NCBI GenBank assembly: GCA_026770025.1 | Contig: JAMXDE010000022.1 | Coordinates: 744,001-808,000, forward strand | From: Craspedostauros australis | Lineage: Eukaryota; Bacillariophyta; Bacillariophyceae; Mastogloiales; Achnanthaceae | Direction: 5' to 3' | DNA length: 64,000 nucleotides | Shown here: in pieces, positions 1 to 9,228 of the stretch | Layout: each line of letters opens with the position of its first letter | Numbering within the stretch: position 1 is the first letter of the stretch | Position numbers and translations under genes: made by a program | The notes under the pieces: generated by a model | Databases searched by the model: none | Told to the model about the DNA's origin: nothing | What the model saw: only the letters and a program-made list of their open reading frames with translations

Positions 1-641
1 TGCACCGCTGTTGTTCCAGGCGCCAACAACAACAAGAGGCAGCTGGATCTTCTGTTCTGGATGCGAACCACACACGTGCACGCGAAATGGAAGAGCAGCT
101 GGCGTTGTTGAGGTCTCTCCTTCACAACCGCAAGTCGAGAGATCTTTCGTGTGACACTCGTCACGACAAACGGAGATAACGCTGCGGACAGCAAAAATGA
201 CCCTCAATGACCCTCGTCCGCCACGAACAACCTCTTGCCACACACGACTCAGTGAGGCGAAGGCGCGGTCCCGTTCTGTTGCATTTGCATGATTCAATAC
301 GGGATCAGTCATGCCTATTCAAGTCTACGAGTATGTAATTCTATCTAGAGAAATAGAACGTGCGAGAGCGTGAGAGAGAGAGACCATGGAGAAGAGCATG
401 ATAGATGGGAGCGAAAGCGTTGTGTTTGGTATGAATATGAACGTACATTTCTGAAGAACTATCTAATATATTCTACATTGTATGTTATGGTCAATTCAAA
501 TCTCGACTTCGCACTTGAGCTTGCGGAATAGATTCGATTTGGGATGAGTTGGATTGTGTCTGTACATTGTCGTTGGCGTGCTCGTGGAATACGGCAATTG
601 CAAAATGAATGTACCCGTTTTTTGCCAAACTCAGCAGCAAT
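1..641. other. non-coding, no gene seen
   Basis: I see no open frame with protein-like composition here on either strand. A short GA-rich stretch (gagagcgtgagagagagaga, near 366) is the only low-complexity feature. The last bases before the tRNA (cagcaa) are shared with the upstream flank of the second tRNA-Tyr copy near 11029. Confidence 0.6.
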
Positions 642-733
642 CCGGTGATAGCTCAGTTGGCAGAGCGTTTGACTGTAGCGGGTTTCACCCTGAGGTCATC
701 AAACGGTCACCGGTTCGATTCCGGTTCACCGGA
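642..733 (+). tRNA. tRNA-Tyr (GTA) with a 19-nt intron
   Basis: The sequence folds as a full cloverleaf. The acceptor stem CCGGTGA (642-648) pairs with TCACCGG (726-732) and is followed by discriminator A at 733. The D arm is GCTC/GAGC, the anticodon stem is TTTGA (668-672)/TCAAA (699-703), the anticodon is GTA at 675-677, and the T arm is ACCGG-TTCGATT-CCGGT. Bases 679-697 are extra and sit after position 37, the canonical place for a nuclear tRNA intron; they contain a small GGGT/ACCC hairpin. Removing 19 nt leaves a 73-nt tRNA. A T-rich tail (tttcttttt) at 737-745 could serve as the Pol III terminator. A second copy lies inverted at 10937-11028. Confidence 0.95.
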
Positions 734-2140
734 CTGTTTCTTTTTGGTCCACGTTTCAATCGTCGATACGGGCGCCAGCAGCCTGAAGAGGAAACGATCC
801 TTGAATTGTGGTTGTCATCACTCATCTCTCTGCTGCTCTGCAACATTCTATTGTTTTTCAATGTTGGGAGCCCCCACGTCTCCGTTCCCGTTCTACGGAT
901 TGCGAAAGCTTGGTTGTCGTTCATCGTTCGGCGGTGCCCCTCATCTTTTCTCATGGTTCTTGCATACTCGTACAGTATCATGTTTTGTGGATGGATCCGG
1001 CGAAGTGTTCTGCACCCCACCGAAGGGCTGCGAACAGTTGCACACAGGTGATACCGATGACGACAGTCGCGAACAACAGAGAAGCTGCACAAACTTCTCA
1101 AAAAGCGTGCGACCGTGTGAACAAGTCCAATAGATTTGCGCCTGGCCGCATGTTGGATGTCGCGGCTCGGCGGTGCCATGTATCTTTGATCGTGCTCTGC
1201 AGCAAGGTGTTCTGGAGAGACGGCCTCCACGACCACGAAAGTACTATGTGGAGCAGCAGCAATAGTTCTCCGCATGAGAATTGTTCTCAGGCACATCGAA
1301 AGGAGGACGCCGAGGGTGGAAGCATCGTCACCTTGCGATCAATTGCGACCACAAAAGAAGTGTTCATACTCGTCGGGTCTGAAGTACTACCTCCAGGTCG
1401 CAGTTGATGCACTCACGATAACACTAGTTGTGGAGTTTTGGCCCCTTGTTGTCACTGGTTTGCTTGCTTTTGGGAGAAACGGCGATTGGATATTTAGAGC
1501 TATTGTGTGTTTGCTCTCGCTGATCCGTCTTCTACGTCACAGGGAACGTATTCCACGTCATGAGAAACGAGTCACAACAGAGGAAGAGACATCGTGTGAC
1601 TCTTCCTCTGCAAGACAACGTGATGACTGTGCGAAGCAACAACAGAATGTGCCAGGCCAGGACAGCCAACAACACTCCACGTTGACCAGTATCACAATGG
1701 AAACCAGCAACATCCAATCGTCTCGGAATACGACGAAGCGCATTGGCGATCTGTACGACGCAGATGACAGTGCTTCGCCAATCACCACGACATCGTCTTC
1801 ACCTTGGCTGCCAATCCTGTGAATGATGCATGCACAGCTCAGCCAATCCACTTTCTTGCCACTGTTGCTGTTTCCATTTTTCTTCTCCGATAACATGCGG
1901 TGCGCACATGATCAACTTGGTACGGTATGCATCCTGCGCAACCGTGCAGCACGATCCTCCTGCATGAATGCCAAGGCGCAAGGGACGACATCAACACAAC
2001 CAAAAGTACCGATCCAGCCACGAGTGTGAAGGAGCCTCGAAGCAAATACGAGCAATAGTAAACCGCTCGTCCAAATTCAAGAGGAAAGAAACAGCATTCC
2101 AGCAAACCACAACCAAGCAAAGATCACGTGGAAACCGAAG
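734..2140. other. intergenic, no convincing gene
   Basis: Several overlapping open frames exist on both strands but none has a recognisable domain or consistent composition. The stretch between the tRNA and position 1389 is about 550 bp longer than the matching stretch behind the second tRNA-Tyr copy, so it may contain an insertion. The only identifiable sequence is the shared 48-nt block at 1389-1436. Confidence 0.5.
1389..1436 (+). repeat. 48-nt block shared with second tRNA-Tyr locus
   Basis: This block begins acctccaggtcgcagttgat and ends aacactagttgtggagt. It is identical over 48 nt to the reverse complement of 10786-10833. Both copies lie downstream of a tRNA-Tyr in the same relative orientation, so tRNA and block belong to one duplicated segment. 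The flanks are much less similar, which makes the exact conservation of the block notable. It encodes no obvious protein. Confidence 0.9.
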
Positions 2141-3778
2141 ATGCTCAACTTCAAGGCAGTTACCATCATGGCGATCTTGCTCGCCAAATGCAAGACGATC
2201 GATGCCATCCTTTGCGGCCATAGATTGATTGACCCAACCAACGAACTTCATGTTGCGATGCAGGCAACCAGACTGCTGAAGGGCGACGGCGGTTTCATTC
2301 CAAAGAACGTCAAGGGTAACAAACAGACGGGAGCACCGTCCAACAATCCAAGCAGCAATCCCAGTGTGGCACCAACCAGTTCGCCTACCAGCTCTCCTAC
2401 ATTGGCACCAACTGCGTTGGCCTGAATAATGACGACAACACCGACTTCTACACCAACCTTGCCACCAACTGGGGCACCAACTTCAAGGCCAACTGGGCGG
2501 CCAGTTGCCTTGCCGACCAGCAATCCAACCCTGAGGCCTACCTCATCACCGACCGACCAGCCAACAGGCGGAGCAACCAGCATGCCGACATCAGGGCCTA
2601 CATCTGCACCGACAACCATCTCGTTTGCATTTGATTCCAGCATCTCCGTGGCCTGCGAGCCAGATGTTGCGCCGCCATGCTTTCCGCCGGAGGCATCCGA
2701 GCCGAAGACCATCATCTGCAATCCATCCAAGACATCGTACCGCGAGGCCGTCACTGCTGTTCGAAGCACACCAGGATTGCAGAATTACTTTGCATGCGCT
2801 GGCCTCTTGACCGAGGGGGATGCGCACAAGCTATTCAACCGATATGCGTCCAGCCCCTTGCTAGCTGAGGAGCTGAAGCTATTGTCCGCCGCTGGCACCA
2901 CTCTGCTCACAGCTCTCGGTGGCGAGGACATCTACTACATGTGCCAGGACGCTGGGGCTCCAAGCTGTGCAGAGGAGTATCACTGTACCAGCGCCGACGG
3001 TTACAGTTTCATGACCATTGCCACCACTGCCTGCATTGGGTCTGGATCTTGCGACAGGATGGGACGAAACACATTGGTCCTGGCTTCATCCTGTACCAGC
3101 AAAGGGGTATGCGCCGGCATGAACTCTCTTTATGTTTCCAATTGCTATGGTCCTCACCCAACATACGGTGTCACCTTCATTGGTCAACTGGCCTGCACTG
3201 ATTTTCTTTCCTGCGTCCTTGCTGGCACATACTCCTACAGAGACGCCATCATACAAAGCGGCGCCTGCGTTGGACCCTACGCCTGTGCGAGCGTTGGCTA
3301 CCGCGTTGAACAGTACGGGCCCAGCCGTTCCCAGAGCCACGTCAGAATTGGGTTCAACGCATGCCTTGGTGAATATGCATGCACCGCAGCACATGCGAGC
3401 GGTTACTACGACTGCACATGCACATCGTTGCCATCACCTGCGAAGATTCAGGGCAGCTTGAGCATCGGCGACAATGCCTGCGCCGCAGCCTACGCTTGCC
3501 CGGGATTGGGATTCGGTGACTCAGTGACAACTGACATCATTGTGCCAGACTATGGCTGTGACAGCAGCGGCGCATGCTACGAATGCATGACAAAAACCAA
3601 CTGCGACAGCGACGAAGTCTTCATTATCTACGATGCTGCCGTCGCCTGCCCCAAAGACGTCGATGGCGACCCAACCAGTGAAAAGAGTCGATCAATTCTG
3701 CATCAACAAAGACCAACGCCCAACAGATTTCCCAACTTTCGCCCCCTTCTCCGCTGGCAAGCGATACCCCAACGATGA
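2141..3778 (+). pseudogene. PT-repeat Cys-rich secreted protein, first module (one in-frame stop)
   Basis: One frame runs from ATG 2141 to 3778, broken only by TGA at 2423-2425. The N-terminus (MLNFKAVTIMAILLAKC) resembles a weak signal peptide. It is followed by a Thr/Pro repeat linker with units such as PTSSPTSSPTLAPT and then a Cys-rich domain of about 330 residues with recurring motifs (ACIGSGSC, ACVGPYACASVG, ACAAAYACPGLG). This layout, a mucin-like PT linker plus Cys-rich repeats, is common among secreted or wall proteins of diatoms. The PT repeat continues in the same frame directly after the TGA, so the stop is probably a mutation. A 72-nt GT-AG segment starting near 2414 could also remove it without changing frame. 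The end of the frame (after 3660) drifts out of the family pattern. The product is unknown; the gene could still be expressed from ATG 2429. Confidence 0.6.
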
Positions 3779-4863
3779 TTCCGACAGAGCAGCCATCCGA
3801 TCTGTCAACTTTTGTTCCAACAAACTCCCCAACCATCAACAAGACCACCCTGCAGACCCTTTGCTTGAATGAGGCTGGGGAGGTTACTGCAGGCTTCACC
3901 TCCAGACAAGTCGTCCTCTGCGATGATGATGTGGGCACATGCGCACAATTCGTCAACGACAACGAGTCTCTCCCAACGAACAAGGACAGGTTTGTGAAAA
4001 GCATCTTCGGATGCGATGACGACCAAGGCAGCCGGACGTCGCAGCAACAGGCGCAGGTACGATTTGATCGCATCAAGAATGACCCCCAAGCAATCGCAGC
4101 CATCCTCACTGCTCTCGAAGGCGATGGCATCCTTCTCACTGCGAACGCCGCAAGCCTATCCACGAGATGCGGTGCTGTGGGCGGGGCCTGCCGCTGAGGA
4201 ACTCTCGGTTGGACTCTCAGGGGCGACATCATCATCACCCTGGACTCATGTGCAAGTGATAGTTCCTGCGAAGAGGTTTCGAAGGATGCCATCATCCTCA
4301 GCAGCTGTCTGGGACCAAAATCCTGCAAGAATCTTGGATCTTTTTCCAGCCCTCCCAGTGCCACGGCCACCATTGGCTACCAGATCATCGGGCCAGCCGC
4401 ATGAACCAGCACAAACAGCTGCGAGAATCTTGGGCAGAACATCTATGGTAACATCCGGACCCAACACGCAGGATGAAATGGCGGGGACGGCTGCAAAGGC
4501 CTTGGAATTTGCGCCGACCAGTCTCCCAGTATCGCCACACCTACGCTTGCCAACATCGACGTGGGGATGAACGCTTGTGAGGGACAACGCGCTAGTCAGA
4601 ATGTTCACGCTGGCCCGTTCAAGACTCTCGGTTGTATCACCATCGGCAGTGGCACATGCTTGTCACAAGACAGCTGTAACGGTGTTGCAAACTCCAACTT
4701 GGCGGTTGATGATCTGGTCGTGGCGGCGAACACCTGCGCGGCTCCAAGCAACTGTCAGGACTGCGTGGCGACAGACATGTGCAGCGGCTCTCCTGGCCGG
4801 ACCTACATCATCGACAGCCCATCCAACGACTGCCCTGGACAAAATAACGATGCATGCTCTTGA
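3775..4863 (+). pseudogene. PT-repeat Cys-rich protein, second tandem module (degenerate)
   Basis: A second copy of the same architecture follows directly. A PT-type linker (PTNSPTINKT) leads into a Cys-containing domain (LCLNEAGEVTAGF, then LTALEGDGILLTANA) that mirrors LLTALGGEDIYYM of the first module, and later motifs (SCLGPKSCKNLG, CKGLGICADQ, CLSQDSCNGVA) mirror its Cys-rich repeats. The frame from 3775 continues to 4863 but carries three in-frame stops (4195-4197, one near 4405, one near 4477). The join to the first module at about 3660-3780 needs two shifts of frame, because the linker motif DFPTFAPF is in a different frame from both neighbours. The pattern fits a tandem domain duplication that is decaying. 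A multi-intron gene is the less likely alternative, since no good GT-AG pairs remove all breaks. Confidence 0.6.
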
Positions 4864-5550
4864 AAAATGAAATGGCAGACCGCACTCTCAGGGCGCGAAC
4901 AGGAGTGGGAGTACAAACATCGCGACATGTCCACATGTACGCCCATGCTCATACGGTCGCATCTTCCGCAGCGGCAAGACAGCATGGATGCGATCCATAT
5001 TCAGAACGAATGGCTCAACTCAACTCCATCGTTGCATATGGCACGATGATCGAAGAATAGAATACATGTTACAATACAGTCATGGAACAATCGTTTGCAT
5101 CCTGTGCTGTGCTGCGCCTTGCCAGTTGTGCATTCTCGTACTTCCATGTGCTAGTATAGCATGATATGGTACCTTTGCCCATGACTTCAAGGGAGCATAT
5201 CCGAAGATGAACCACACAACTTGACTACAGTTTCAACCACTCCGTCCAGACATCCATACGAGTGCACCTGCGTTCTTGTCGTACAACTCGTCGAGTATTC
5301 TAAACTTGTCTTGTTCGAGGCCAGCTCAGCGAGGAAACGTTATGTGCGAACTAAAACGAAGACTCGGTGATGCCACGTTTGGTTACCCAGAACGTCTGTA
5401 TCTGCAGAAGGGGGCGTCCTGCGTGTTCGTCTTCAGCACGCAGACGACGGAATAGCTCATCGAATGTAACATATTATAGGAGCTGCACTAGCACATCACA
5501 ACATAGCATAGTATAGCATATGAGCATGGTATGGTGTGGATTCGTTGCGC
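4864..5550. other. intergenic, no gene seen
   Basis: No protein-like frame is visible. The stretch near 5490-5540 holds short runs such as catagcatagtatagcatatg, leading into the TCTAC microsatellite. Confidence 0.5.
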
Positions 5551-5575
5551 TCTACTCTACTCTACTCTACTCTAC
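5551..5575 (+). repeat. (TCTAC)5 microsatellite
   Basis: Five perfect copies of the pentamer TCTAC. It is one of several pentanucleotide arrays in the first part of the window. Confidence 0.95.
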
Positions 5576-5885
5576 CAATACATGACGATTGTGCTAGTGG
5601 CAGCGCCGTCGGCAGGGCACGAGCAGAGATGAATGATCAGAGGATGCATCGTTGGTGTTTGTGCGACACACACCGATTGTGCTGGCGCTCCGATCGACGC
5701 AGTTGAGGCCTTGGAGCGTTTTTGTGTGTGGTTCGGATGGAAATTTTCCGACCAGAACGGCACAACACAACGTGCCGGCTCCACGACGCGATGGCTCCAC
5801 GACGCACACCATTCACGACACAAAAATACGGTCCGCGTCACACAATTCACACCACTCGTCACAAAACACAAAACAAACATCACAC

Positions 5886-5960
5886 ACCACACCACACCAC
5901 ACCACACCACACCACACCACACCACACCACACCACACCACACCACACCACACCACACCAC
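5886..5960 (+). repeat. (ACCAC)15 microsatellite
   Basis: Fifteen perfect copies of the pentamer ACCAC, 75 nt in all. Frames that cross it translate as HTTPHHTTPH or VWCGVVWCGV and should not be taken as genes. It lies about 100 bp beyond the 3' end of the transposase gene. Confidence 0.97.
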
Positions 5961-6059
5961 ACATCACAATCCTCCATGCCATCAAACAGACGATGTGCAC
6001 ACAGGCACTCCAATCACAGGTGTGCCTATAACATATAATACTACTACTTCGATTTGCAG

Positions 6060-8606
6060 CTACATCTCTGCTGTGTTGGTATCCTGCTCTGCTTTGCTGT
6101 GATGCTCGTCCTTGCCAACGAACATGGCCACTTCGAATGTGTTCATGGTGGGTGCTGCTTCGGCTTTGCTGTTGTTGTTGCGAGGCTCAATGATGTCGGC
6201 TTTGCTCTTGCTGGGTTGCTTCTTTCTCTTCTCGTCTTTCTTCTGTTGCTCAGCCTCCTCGTTGGCTCTGGTTGTCGCAACGATTTGCTTCTCCAGCAAC
6301 GGAATGAGGCTGCTGGTTGTTGGCAGATTCGTTTTCAGGCACTGCAGTCCACTGACAGCCATCACCTTGAGCGCATCATCGTACATACCTTTGATGTCGG
6401 GCTTGGCGTATTTGAAGTCAGCTGATTTGCCTTTGTTGTCTGTTGCAGTTGGTTTGTTGGTGGTCGCGCGGGTAGCCTCATCCTCCTCCAACACGAAGTC
6501 CGTGTGAGACACGGTAACGCCGATCTTGTTGCCCTCTTTGTCGAATTCCGTGGACGTTTGTTTCCGCACATTCATGTGCAGTCCCTTGCGCTCCGTCACA
6601 AATTCGTCACCTCCTTTTGCAGCACAAATTGCGTAGGCAATCTGATGGTGGCGAACATACGCGCTAGCCACCTTGTCCAGCTTGAATTGTTTCCAACAGG
6701 TTCCACAAGCATTCCACAATGCCTCAGTGGTAAGCAATCGGCTTCCATGGTGCTCACCTTGATACGCTGACACGTGTTTTGACATCGCTGGGAATATCGC
6801 ATCGTCTTTCACATTCGTGATGGGAGAATTTGGTGGTTGCAGTCGTAAGTGCCATCCGCGACTGTCGAACTCCTCGTTGATGAATCTAAGTAGCTCCGTG
6901 TCTCTGTGTGGCCCTGCGCCATCCATCTGGTACCGAATCACCACGTTCTTTCCGGTTTCGGCCTTGATTTTGCTGGCGAGCGAATCCAGTGCGGGGAGTT
7001 CTTTTTCGCGGAAGAATTTCTTGAGGCTGTACTTCGGCTTGGGCTTAACACGATGACCATCTGTTTCCTTGCTGCCCGTGATTTCCAGTGGTTGGAAGTA
7101 CAGTTCACCCTTCTTGCGAGAGATTTTCTCGGGATCAGGAAGGTGCTTGTACTTGGTCGGCGAGACCCAAGTTCGCTTGTACGTGGTCTTCTGCGCTCGG
7201 ACCATGCGCCCAACACGTTCGAAGTTCACCTTATACGCCTTTCCTCCTTTCGCAAAACAGTTATTTGTTGGGGCAAATGCTGTTGATGCAATTGCCATGG
7301 TCTTGTCAATGTGACACTTGTGATGCACAGTCTGCTTCACAGGCTTAACTCCCATCTGGGGCACATGTTTGAGATGCATGCGAGCGACAATGGAGTAGAA
7401 CCACTTTTCGTCCATGTGGACAAGGACAACTTGCGTATTCTCAAACAGCTCAGCTGATTCCCAGAACACACAGAAGTCCTGAGCCCAGATGTCGCGCTTT
7501 GCTGTAGTGGTGCCATTGATCAGAGGGAGTATTGTTGTAGAACGGTACTCACTGCCTTCCAATCCCATGACGAATTTGCGAATACACTTCGGACCAACGA
7601 CTTGCGGGTTTCCGCTGCCTGCCAGTTTCCATGCAATTCTGTCCCACGAGATTGCGCCATTGCACCGTCGCAACACATCCTGGAGCTCAAATTGCAGGAA
7701 GGGACCACGCTCCAACCACAAATCAGCCAGCACTTTTGCGGATGCCAGCTCTTCCGGCGAAGCAGAGGCATAGGCAGAAGCAATTTCGTCGTTCTTGAAC
7801 TGTTGCTCTGGATGTCGAAGACGTAGTTGTTTCTCGAAGGCTGCGCGCTGCGTGAAGTACTGTCGTTGCTTGATGGGGCAGGTGAAGATGCTGCTGCCTG
7901 CGTCACTTCGCTTCTTGCATTCGAGCGTCTCCGTTTGGAATTTCACAATGTTGCGCCCCACTGTGGTGCGGTTGATACCCCATGCATGGGCGATCAACTC
8001 TGCATGTTCAGGAATCCCACCCAAATTGAAATAGAGAACAGTGTAGTTCCGATTGTCTTCTTTGTCAAGGCGCTTGCTAAGATTACCAGGCTTAGCAATA
8101 CTGTGCCCTCCATCCTTTCGCAACCATCCTTTTGTTTTCGCGCCTTTCTTCATCTGGTTCGTGAGCTGGGCGATTGCTGTTGCTTTCTGACGCCGCGAGA
8201 CCTCGAGAAAAGCGGCGATTTTGGCTTCTTGCGATTCTGTGGTAGTTGGGGATGGTGTGGGGGGCTTAGCCTTGTTGTTGACACGCGTGGCAGCGACGGA
8301 GTGATGCTGGGGAGAAAGGAGGGAAGGCTTAGCAAGGCCTCCAGCAGTGCAAGTCCGTGCGAAGGTAGCGAGGCTGTGTGGTGTGCACAGATCCTCGCGA
8401 ACAACATACATTCGGCTCTGCCCCATCACTGGGGTCACCATGACCATTGCCACCTCTCCTGGTGCAAGAGGCCCATCGCGTTTGACTGTAGCGCCGTCCG
8501 TGGTCTGCTTCATTGCAAAATCAACATGGCATACGCCCAGGTCATGGACCCTGCCGCTTGAGCTCTGGTGGGATGCCACCTTCACACAGTCACCAGCGCG
8601 CAGCAT
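6060..8606 (-). CDS. mariner-like (IS630/Tc1 superfamily) DDD transposase
   Basis: An uninterrupted 848-residue frame with ATG at 8604-8606. The catalytic core is recognisable. The first Asp is in VLVHMDEKWFYSI (near residue 400), the second in QMDGAGPHRDTELL (near residue 580) and the third in PPNSPITNVKDDAIF, with 38 or 39 residues between the second and third Asp depending on which D of KDD is used. This agrees with the DD39D class of plant and stramenopile mariner-like transposases. A WGINRTTVGRNIV segment upstream looks like a helix-turn-helix DNA-binding motif. The first 100 or so residues are unlike known transposases, and the protein is much longer than the usual 350-500. The C-terminus is Lys/Glu-rich. 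The intact frame suggests recent or retained function. I could not find terminal inverted repeats or the TA target duplication. Confidence 0.88.
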   Translation of the reverse strand: MLRAGDCVKVASHQSSSGRVHDLGVCHVDFAMKQTTDGATVKRDGPLAPGEVAMVMVTPVMGQSRMYVVREDLCTPHSLATFARTCTAGGLAKPSLLSPQHHSVAATRVNNKAKPPTPSPTTTESQEAKIAAFLEVSRRQKATAIAQLTNQMKKGAKTKGWLRKDGGHSIAKPGNLSKRLDKEDNRNYTVLYFNLGGIPEHAELIAHAWGINRTTVGRNIVKFQTETLECKKRSDAGSSIFTCPIKQRQYFTQRAAFEKQLRLRHPEQQFKNDEIASAYASASPEELASAKVLADLWLERGPFLQFELQDVLRRCNGAISWDRIAWKLAGSGNPQVVGPKCIRKFVMGLEGSEYRSTTILPLINGTTTAKRDIWAQDFCVFWESAELFENTQVVLVHMDEKWFYSIVARMHLKHVPQMGVKPVKQTVHHKCHIDKTMAIASTAFAPTNNCFAKGGKAYKVNFERVGRMVRAQKTTYKRTWVSPTKYKHLPDPEKISRKKGELYFQPLEITGSKETDGHRVKPKPKYSLKKFFREKELPALDSLASKIKAETGKNVVIRYQMDGAGPHRDTELLRFINEEFDSRGWHLRLQPPNSPITNVKDDAIFPAMSKHVSAYQGEHHGSRLLTTEALWNACGTCWKQFKLDKVASAYVRHHQIAYAICAAKGGDEFVTERKGLHMNVRKQTSTEFDKEGNKIGVTVSHTDFVLEEDEATRATTNKPTATDNKGKSADFKYAKPDIKGMYDDALKVMAVSGLQCLKTNLPTTSSLIPLLEKQIVATTRANEEAEQQKKDEKRKKQPSKSKADIIEPRNNNSKAEAAPTMNTFEVAMFVGKDEHHSKAEQDTNTAEM

Positions 8607-8739
8607 GCTTGCGAGGTGAAGAGTTCAGTGGTTGCGGGATGATACAACTACGTCCAATGTTGGTGAAGGTTGATAGAACTGTGTTATTGTGTGTGCTTGT
8701 TTGAAGTGATGGTTTACAAAGTTAAGTTTGTTGAGATTA

Positions 8740-8937
8740 TGAGCTCATCAATAAGAGCTCATCATCTTCCTGTTTTCTACTTCTTGGCTCCACTAATGGT
8801 GCTATTCACCATTGTCCATCGTGTTGTAACCATGCCAAACTTCTGGTTACTCTTGCTAATTAGTGTATCTGTGTCCAAACATGTGCAATGACACATGTTT
8901 GGAGGTCTAATAGAGTCTCTTTGATCCTCTTGGATCA
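8740..8937. repeat. cluster of perfect short inverted repeats (hairpins)
   Basis: Within 200 bp upstream of the transposase there are five perfect inverted repeats: TGAGCTC/GAGCTCA (8740-8761), AATGGTG/CACCATT (8795-8813, 5-nt loop), GTAACC/GGTTAC (8826-8850), an 11-bp stem CCAAACATGTG/CACATGTTTGG with a 6-nt loop (8875-8902), and TGATCC/GGATCA with a 4-nt loop (8922-8937). The surrounding sequence is more AT-rich than the rest of the window. These could be sub-terminal transposase binding or folding sites of the element, or regulatory RNA structure; the sequence does not decide. Confidence 0.8.
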
Positions 8938-9192
8938 TCTTCCTAATTTTGTCTTGGGTCTGAAACCCGCATCACATTTTCCGAATTCTTTCGAGTAGTT
9001 TTCTTGGATCTTTCGAATCGAAGTGTGATTGACACAAAGGACTCAAAACTCGAACAACGATTGGATTGATTCAGCACACATGGTCTAACAACAAGGGAAC
9101 TCATGGTGAATACTAGCTGTGTGTCAATAGAGGTTGCAAGCTGATTGTACGAGATTGGCTGGTCGCGACGCACACCAGGCACACAAGGAGAA

Positions 9193-9228
9193 CAGCACAG
9201 CACAGCACAGCACAGCACAGCACAGCAC
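9193..9228 (+). repeat. (CAGCA)7 microsatellite
   Basis: About seven copies of the pentamer CAGCA. No polyglutamine coding context is evident around it. Confidence 0.95.

Noticed and set aside
2414-2485. 72-nt intron removing TGA 2423 in the PT-linker gene
   Set aside because: It is phase-neutral and possible, but the removed part is itself PT-repeat coding sequence, so a stop mutation is the simpler reading; kept only as an alternative.
5886-5960. Possible CRISPR-like or minisatellite array
   Set aside because: Units are 5 bp with no spacers, so it is a microsatellite. No CRISPR array was seen anywhere in this eukaryotic window.
5572-6102. Open frames of 120-140 codons on both strands around 5.6-6.1 kb
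   Set aside because: They owe their length to the ACCAC pentamer array and translate as HTTPHHTTPH or VWCGVVWCGV; no domain.
8607-9130. Terminal inverted repeat of the mariner-like element
   Set aside because: I compared the sequence flanking both ends of the transposase and found no matching inverted termini or TA duplications by eye; the palindromes at 8740-8937 are local hairpins, not paired ends.
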